DNA of 64,000 bases from a virus, in the IMG/VR virus record IMGVR_UViG_3300047359_001782, positions 23,402 through 87,401 of that record. The stretch is one strand, 5' to 3'. The position numbers were made by a program, and so were the translations under genes. Positions 59,168-64,000 of this stretch are shown piece by piece. A model generated the notes under the pieces. That model was not told the DNA's origin. It searched no databases and saw only the letters and a list, made by a program, of their open reading frames with translations. Each line of letters opens with the position of its first letter. Position 1 is the first letter of the stretch.

Positions 59168-59754
59168 TGCAATTTTTTGAAACACAAAAAGCTATAAAGA
59201 GGGTTGGGCCTCAAAAATATGTTATAGGACAAAACCCATTGCAACCCCAGTTATCTCTAGATGGAGACACCCTGCAAGTCAAAAATATACAAGCCGCCAC
59301 AGGTCTATTCATTAGTGGAATTAATTTCATAGAATATATTACTGGAGACATATCTATAGGGGGGAATTTTGAAAATCAATTTTATTCACATAGACATAAT
59401 TTAACAGAAGCTTTTGAAGAGGACGAGAATGGAGACTTAATGCCTTCTGAGGCGCAAGGAGTCTCTGACCCAATCTGGATACTTAAAAACGAAAACGATC
59501 TAGAACTAAGAGCTAATCATTGGAGGCGCAATGAAGGCAACGAATCTTTTACTGAAGACGTATCCATAGGTATATATGAAGAAGATTACTTAGAGAATGG
59601 AAAATTTAATTCTTTAAAGTTTGGATCACACCCAATACCTACCGGAATTAATGCTTCAGGGGAAATTGGTCAAGTATCTTATTCAAAAGATAGCCTATAC
59701 CTTTGCGTAGGCGAAAATGAATGGAAAAGAATGCTTTTGGTAGATTTTGAATAA
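59167..59754 (+). CDS. virion/fibre-associated protein with terminal YLC..W hairpin
   Basis: 195 aa. The N-terminal part has LDGDTLQVKNIQAATGLFIS, the short-turn stalk style of the fibres at 12143-15116. The C-terminus SLYLCVGENEWKRMLLVDF is the same hairpin unit seen repeatedly in the fibre proteins. The centre is acidic (EEDENGDLMPSEAQG). Probably a base or stalk component of the long fibre encoded by the next gene. Confidence 0.55.
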   Translation: MQFFETQKAIKRVGPQKYVIGQNPLQPQLSLDGDTLQVKNIQAATGLFISGINFIEYITGDISIGGNFENQFYSHRHNLTEAFEEDENGDLMPSEAQGVSDPIWILKNENDLELRANHWRRNEGNESFTEDVSIGIYEEDYLENGKFNSLKFGSHPIPTGINASGEIGQVSYSKDSLYLCVGENEWKRMLLVDFE

Positions 59755-59757
59755 ACA

Positions 59758-59765
59758 GTGTAATA
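59758..59765 (+). promoter_or_regulatory. putative late promoter element GTGTAATA
   Basis: GTGTAATA followed by 6 nt (TATTAG) and the ATG at 59772. Starts 3 nt after the preceding stop codon. Confidence 0.55.
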
Positions 59766-59771
59766 TATTAG

Positions 59772-62360
59772 ATGGCCACAAAAAATTTAGTCCCAAGAAA
59801 CAGCGGAGAAGGTAGCGTAGGTAAAATATCTAAACCCTGGGAATCCGGAGTTTTCGACAACCTGTATATCAAAGGCGTAGAATTTACTGCAGATCAATCG
59901 CTCGAAACTGGAGATAATGTTGAATTTAATAGCGGTAATTTCATAAATGGGCTAACAGTGGGCGGAATTGATGTGGCAACATCTGTTGATTCAATACAGC
60001 AAACATTAGAAGAAAGTTCTCCATTTATATTCTTCTCAGACGTATTAGATAATATAGGAGTTACTGATAAAACTTTTTACGAAAATACTCCTAATTCCGA
60101 AACTCATTTATCAGGAGTTGTAGTTGCAAAAGCGGAAGATATAAAAGCATATATTCAATGGGACGGACCTAATGATGAATACATTGGTCAAGCCTCAATT
60201 AACGGACAACAAATTCCTTTAAGCAATATATCTCAATTAGGTACAGACACAAGAAGATTTGAAGGTTATTTAGATAATTTAAATTTGATAGGAGAAACAG
60301 GTATAACTGGAGAGGCTAATGGTAGATCAGTAGTTTTACCCATATCAGAGCTAGGAGGAGGTCCGACACCAAATAATATACTCATTGATTCAATATCTAA
60401 TTCCACAGCTAAACCAGGAGAAGAGAAAGGATTAAGTCATTTAAAAGAAGGGGATTCGATCAACATATATATAGATTTTCCAACCAATGATGTAGATCTT
60501 ATAAAAATTCATGATTACGGAATAGCTAAAGAAATAGATTTCACCAATTACTCCCTTCAAAATGTGAATGGTTTTTATAGAGCTACTATCCCTATAGAGG
60601 TCTCAAGTCGAGAGGGGTCTCTTTCTGTAGCCGTACAAGCAATAAATTCTTTTGGGACTACAGGAGAATTAAAAGAGTCCTCAGACTTTGATCATGCTAG
60701 TGGAACAAGAGATGTAGATCAAACTTATCCTACAATCAACGCATCAAATCCCACATCATATAATGGAAGATCTGATGGCTTAAGAGAAGGAGAATCAACG
60801 TCATTTTCGAATACAATTTCAAATTGGATAAATAATACAGATACAGTCTCATACACACCGTTATCAAATGATATCTCAATAAACAATCAAAACACCTATT
60901 CTTCACTTAAAACAGTTAATTATCAAGGAGGGATATATAATAATTCAGACAATCTAGAAATATATGCGGTTCGAGTAGGTAATGGAGCTACAGACCGAAA
61001 AAGAGTTAATGTCAAAATAGCAAATGGACCAGTTATAGTTTCGACTCAAATGGATTCTCTAGCATCTTCAGCATCCAGCCCTCACATAGTAGGCACTACT
61101 GAAGTTAAAGCTGGAGACGTATTAAATGCAAAAATAGAAGTAGACGGAAAAGGTGTTTCTATAAATGATATATCTATATCTTTATCGAACTCAGGAATAA
61201 GCGATGGCTCGCAGATCTCCTACTCTTCAAGTTATTCAAAAACAACTTTATTAAACGGAAACTTTGAATTCTCTATTCCAATAAATGTATACGGAACATT
61301 AGGATATTCAACAAGAGACGGAGATCAACCCGCAACTTTTACCGCTAGAAATAATTTCGGAACATTAAGCGATCCAGTAACTACTACAGATACCGCAAGA
61401 ATATTAAATGGCATAATTCCCACAATAAACATATCAAACATTAATTATCCAATATATCAAGAAGCATTAAAACAACAAGAGTCTGCATCAATTGACATAG
61501 AAATATTAAACAAGGATTCAGTAGAATACTCTTCCCCTAACTCCCAGCTTTTAATATCTAATCCAAATACATATACTTTCACAAAATATTGCGCACGCAT
61601 TTCTGGATCATATAACATTGATGGAGATAATGGTGAAAATAATTTAAAAATATCTGCAATAAAAACCTCAAATGGTGTCTATGTGCAAGATTATGCAATA
61701 ATTAATATAGCAAACTCTCCACTAGATCTAACAATACTAAACTTAAACTCTTTATTAAACAGTTCGCCTGAAGGAGAAGATTACTCTTTTAACCTGCAAT
61801 CCAATCAATTAATGATCTCTTCTCCTACATTAAGCATTGATTCCTCGCAAGCATCCCCTTCAATTTTATCAATAAATTCTTCAGGTACAGGCAAAATAAG
61901 CAATTCCTTCATCTTAACAGTGTCGGATACAGACACTAAGGGTACGTTTAATTGGGTGGTTTCCGCAACAAATTTAGCGGGAATTACAACTACCACAATA
62001 GCAACAAATCCGACTTATACACTACAAGGATTTAATTCAAGAACAATTATAGCTTCACCGAATAACTTAGGCGCAGGTCTTGCGCCAGTAGGCACTTCAG
62101 TGACAAACCCCAATAATTTATCTTTCGAAAATGTATCCGAAGGTGGTACAGCTCCAAATGGAGGAACGATTTATACATACGAAAGCTATTCAGATGGAAT
62201 CCAACTAGATAATTCTTATGATTTAAATAATAAATTTACTGTATGTGATTCAAACGGAATCACAGATAGTAATGGAGACCATGTTTTTAATTTAGATAAG
62301 TTAAACAGGTCAGCAAATAGTTCTACGGCAAACCCAGCAACTTTTATTGTTTCAGAATAA
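59772..62360 (+). CDS. long tail fibre/adhesin with Ig-like repeats
   Basis: 862 aa. The N-terminus MATKNLVPRNSGEGSVGKIS, then WESGVFDNLYIKGVEF, is a fibre start seen in marine phages, where such a segment anchors the fibre. From about 200 there are repeating beta-sandwich units of ~110 residues, for example LREGESTSFSNTISNWINN, TEVKAGDVLNAKIEVDG and YQEALKQQESASIDIEIL, each followed by an 'FxxxNNFGTxSxP'-like turn. Ser/Asn/Thr content is high and cysteine nearly absent, as expected for a secreted-type adhesin. Its stop directly abuts the convergent gene. Probably binds host surface. Confidence 0.7.
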   Translation: MATKNLVPRNSGEGSVGKISKPWESGVFDNLYIKGVEFTADQSLETGDNVEFNSGNFINGLTVGGIDVATSVDSIQQTLEESSPFIFFSDVLDNIGVTDKTFYENTPNSETHLSGVVVAKAEDIKAYIQWDGPNDEYIGQASINGQQIPLSNISQLGTDTRRFEGYLDNLNLIGETGITGEANGRSVVLPISELGGGPTPNNILIDSISNSTAKPGEEKGLSHLKEGDSINIYIDFPTNDVDLIKIHDYGIAKEIDFTNYSLQNVNGFYRATIPIEVSSREGSLSVAVQAINSFGTTGELKESSDFDHASGTRDVDQTYPTINASNPTSYNGRSDGLREGESTSFSNTISNWINNTDTVSYTPLSNDISINNQNTYSSLKTVNYQGGIYNNSDNLEIYAVRVGNGATDRKRVNVKIANGPVIVSTQMDSLASSASSPHIVGTTEVKAGDVLNAKIEVDGKGVSINDISISLSNSGISDGSQISYSSSYSKTTLLNGNFEFSIPINVYGTLGYSTRDGDQPATFTARNNFGTLSDPVTTTDTARILNGIIPTINISNINYPIYQEALKQQESASIDIEILNKDSVEYSSPNSQLLISNPNTYTFTKYCARISGSYNIDGDNGENNLKISAIKTSNGVYVQDYAIINIANSPLDLTILNLNSLLNSSPEGEDYSFNLQSNQLMISSPTLSIDSSQASPSILSINSSGTGKISNSFILTVSDTDTKGTFNWVVSATNLAGITTTTIATNPTYTLQGFNSRTIIASPNNLGAGLAPVGTSVTNPNNLSFENVSEGGTAPNGGTIYTYESYSDGIQLDNSYDLNNKFTVCDSNGITDSNGDHVFNLDKLNRSANSSTANPATFIVSE

Positions 62361-62549
62361 TTAAACTGAATCAAAATCAGCTTTAGTACAAAATTTTGTT
62401 AATTTAGTTCCATCCTCATCTACAGCTTTTAAAGAATATCTTATAGATAATTTTCCTGCCTTAGTAGTCTTTTCATATGTTTTTTTAGAAACTTTTTCTT
62501 CAGGTATTAATACCTTTTGTTTTTTCTTTACATTATAAAACTCTATCAT
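62361..62549 (-). CDS. small conserved basic protein
   Basis: 62 aa. MIEFYNVKKKQKVLIPEEKV, then YEKTTKAGKLSIRYSLKAVD and DGTKLTKFCTKADFD. This resembles short proteins of the DUF5679-like type (FYNVKxRxKVxxPxxKV ... DGTKLxxFVxK), but without their paired zinc cysteines. Function unknown. It shares an operon with the J-domain gene upstream (9-nt gap). Its stop abuts the fibre-gene stop on the other strand. Confidence 0.55.
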   Translation of the reverse strand: MIEFYNVKKKQKVLIPEEKVSKKTYEKTTKAGKLSIRYSLKAVDEDGTKLTKFCTKADFDSV

Positions 62550-62558
62550 AGTTTATGA

Positions 62559-63239
62559 TTATAAAGGCTTTTGATTTTTTGTCAATAATTCAAATATAGA
62601 TTTCTTAATATCAGGATTTCCCTTGTGCCACTTATACATTATATCATTCCTAATATGATGTATCTGTTTTTGCATTTTTTGTATCTCTTTCTTTAATTGG
62701 CTTATAAATTCTGGAGATATATTTTTAATACCTATATTTAGCTCTAAGGCTACCTTTAGTATTTTGCGAAAATCTCCGTTTTGTTTTCCCTCTATAACCT
62801 CATTATACATATCTAGTCTTTCATTCAATTCGTCTTTTGGTAAGTTTTTATTTAAATCTGGATGAGTTTTTTTAACAACTTCTCGAAATAAATCATTCAT
62901 CTCATCGTTAGATAACTCAGTAGATCCATCTCTTTCATCAGGAACGGACTGAAATGGGTCTTGTATTTTTTTATTATTACAGTAATCAAGCATTTTACCT
63001 ATAAAATCTCTTCTAATTTCATCAAATTCTTCAACTAAGTCTTCATATTCCATATTCAAATATATAGCTTTATGCCTTAATTTATTAAATATTTTCTTTA
63101 ACTTTTTTTGAGCTTGAGGTTCAGAATATCTTGTTGGTAAATTTTCTTTAATAAACTTTTTATTGCCAGGCTCATATTTGCCCAGAGGATGCTTCTCTCT
63201 CTCCGAAAATAAATCATTAAACAAATCTTTTTCATTCAT
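62559..63239 (-). CDS. J-domain (DnaJ-like) protein
   Basis: 226 aa. A divergent J domain lies at about 110-165: DEMNDLFREVVKKTHPDLNK with the essential His-Pro-Asp (126-128), then ELNERLDMYNEVIEGKQNGD and FRKILKVALEL. J domains stimulate the ATPase of host Hsp70 (DnaK). The N-terminal 100 residues are charged helix (YSEPQAQKKLKKIFNKLRHK) and the C-terminus has another helical pair; either may bind a virion client. Flanked by fibre genes and led by a late promoter element, it probably helps fold large fibre proteins. Confidence 0.75.
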   Translation of the reverse strand: MNEKDLFNDLFSEREKHPLGKYEPGNKKFIKENLPTRYSEPQAQKKLKKIFNKLRHKAIYLNMEYEDLVEEFDEIRRDFIGKMLDYCNNKKIQDPFQSVPDERDGSTELSNDEMNDLFREVVKKTHPDLNKNLPKDELNERLDMYNEVIEGKQNGDFRKILKVALELNIGIKNISPEFISQLKKEIQKMQKQIHHIRNDIMYKWHKGNPDIKKSIFELLTKNQKPL

Positions 63240-63245
63240 ATATTA

Positions 63246-63253
63246 TTTTACAC
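63246..63253 (-). promoter_or_regulatory. putative late promoter element GTGTAAAA
   Basis: Minus-strand GTGTAAAA, then 6 nt (TAATAT) and the ATG at 63239. It directly follows the T-run of the upstream terminator. Confidence 0.5.
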
Positions 63254-63279
63254 AAAAAAGGCGGTCCCTAAGGACCGCC
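63254..63279 (-). terminator. intrinsic terminator of the repetitive fibre gene
   Basis: Perfect 8-bp stem GGCGGTCC/GGACCGCC with a 4-nt loop, followed on the minus strand by T6. It terminates transcription coming from the gene at 63303 onward; a new promoter element starts immediately after. Confidence 0.9.
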
Positions 63280-63302
63280 AAAAATAAACAAATATTTTTC
63301 TA

Positions 63303-64000
63303 TTAAACAGAAGCTAAAACTTCCAATGTGTAGTCATTACTAGTTGCAATATCATCACTAAGCTGGAATACAGCTTCAGTTGTTGATATGCTTGATAATT
63401 GACACGCAATAATTGGAGAGCTCGATCCAGCTTTCATGATACCAATTACTTTTGGCGCAGAAGCAAATGTTCTACCAAAAGTTACGGTAACTTCGCTAAT
63501 TGGCGAGTTTTCTGTTCCGTTAATAGCTTGACTTATCGCAACAACGTCATTAGTTGATATATCTGCAGCTAAACTGGAGATATCAACATCAAGATCAGAT
63601 GTTCCAGCTGAGCTTACAGCAGCAAGGCTGGAGATGTCTGTATCATGACCAGAATCGATTGAAGCGAGACTTGAAACGTCAACACTAAGATCAGATTCGT
63701 TTTTAACGTCTGCAGCTTGTAGGCTAGAGATATCAACGCTAAGATCAGATTCGTTTTTAACGTCTACAGCTTGAAGGCTGGAGATGTCTGTATCATGACC
63801 AGAATCGATTGAAGCGAGACTTGAAACGTCAACGCTAAGATCAGATTCGTTTTTAACGTCTGCAGCTTGAAGGCTGGAGATATCAACATCAAGATCAGAT
63901 GTTCCAGCTGAGCTTACAGCAGCAAGGCTGGAGATGTCTGTATCATGACCAGAATCGATTGAAGCGAGACTTGAAACGTCAACACTAAGATCAGATTCGT
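63303..64000 (-). CDS. repetitive fibre protein with lectin-like C-terminus, 5' end outside window
   Basis: 232 codons visible, hand-translated; the start lies beyond the right edge. The N-terminal part is a tandem array of 14- and 18-residue units beginning D-[IV]-SSL: DVSSLASIDSGHDT, DISSLAAVSSAGTSDLDV, DISSLQAADVKNESDLSV. This suggests a beta-helix or triple-coil fibre shaft. The last ~80 residues (EVTVTFGRTFASAPKVIGIM, then SSISTTEAVFQLSDDI and YTLEVLASV) form a module like the H-type-lectin-like domains at 12143-15116. Probable tail fibre with a sugar-binding tip. Confidence 0.75.
   Translation of the reverse strand, partial: ESDLSVDVSSLASIDSGHDTDISSLAAVSSAGTSDLDVDISSLQAADVKNESDLSVDVSSLASIDSGHDTDISSLQAVDVKNESDLSVDISSLQAADVKNESDLSVDVSSLASIDSGHDTDISSLAAVSSAGTSDLDVDISSLAADISTNDVVAISQAINGTENSPISEVTVTFGRTFASAPKVIGIMKAGSSSPIIACQLSSISTTEAVFQLSDDIATSNDYTLEVLASV
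63570..64000. repeat. near-identical 300-bp repeats within the fibre gene
   Basis: The block beginning GTTCCAGCTGAGCTTACAGC at 63601 recurs at 63901, exactly 300 nt (100 codons) away, with near-identical flanks. Shorter copies of the 54- and 42-nt units lie between. The low divergence points to recent or ongoing unequal recombination. Confidence 0.85.

Noticed and set aside
63601-64000. CRISPR-like array from regularly spaced repeats
   Set aside because: The repeats are in one open frame, encode 14/18-residue protein units, and lack unique spacers.

Overview
This window is part of the genome of a tailed double-stranded DNA phage (or provirus). The DNA is AT-rich and very densely coded, with many start/stop overlaps and no gene-free stretch over 300 nt except the one filled by a tmRNA gene. 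The order tube protein, tail-assembly-chaperone position, 2724-aa tape measure, lambda M-like, L-like, K-like (JAB) and fused I/J-like proteins indicates a long, non-contractile (siphovirus-type) tail. At the usual ~0.15 nm per tape-measure residue it would be about 400 nm (inference). No terminase, portal, capsid or DNA polymerase is seen; they must lie outside. The host cannot be named. The tmRNA tag ends in ALAA and the strong promoters match the sigma-70 consensus, so a bacterial host is clear.

Layout. 1-1550 (-): a two-domain glycosyltransferase running off the left edge, preceded by a small lipoprotein. 1587-2495 (+): a papain-like (C1A) protease. 2539-12104 (-): four promoter-headed operons of accessory and nucleotide-metabolism genes. 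(i) 2539-3982: WYL-like protein, two tiny non-ATG genes including a MazG-like one, and a glycosyltransferase. (ii) 4027-7327: dUTPase, Holliday-resolvase-like nuclease, dCMP deaminase, RuvB-like AAA+ ATPase. (iii) 7373-8625: DUF736-like protein, holin-like protein and a phage tmRNA. (iv) 8669-12104: six overlapping genes including GMP reductase, a deoxyribosyltransferase-like protein, a GNAT enzyme and a citrate-synthase-like protein. 12143-15116 (-): two fibre-type proteins. 15167-17854 (+): a tail-tube paralogue fused to cadherin-like repeats. 17909-21182 (-): tube protein and connector/completion proteins. 21255-50203 (+): the tail morphogenesis run, including a 2037-aa fibre and two S74-chaperone proteins. 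50193-54995 (-): a putative annealing protein, a glycosyltransferase pair, a putative ssDNA-binding protein and a winged-helix regulator. 55161-58388 (+): dNMP kinase, phage sigma factor, SSB, glycosyltransferase. 58412-62360 (+): fibre genes. 62361-64000 (-): a J-domain protein and a highly repetitive fibre protein running off the right edge.

Regulation visible in the sequence. Five strong sigma-70-type promoters (TTGACN, exactly 17 bp, TATAAT-like) head early/metabolic genes, and each -10 box lies only 6-8 nt from the start codon. A second element, GTGTAAWA-like, lies in front of nine virion, lysis or chaperone genes, five times exactly 6 nt before the ATG. It may be the late promoter read by the phage sigma factor at 56005-56607. 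Both geometries imply leaderless mRNAs. A divergent control region at 54996-55160 carries two perfectly tandem 23-bp operator-like repeats next to a winged-helix gene.

The most novel-looking items are the purine/acyl-type operon at 8669-12104, the two-class leaderless promoter system, the phage tmRNA, a glycosyltransferase domain split across two overlapping frames, and the expanded family of tube-like proteins.
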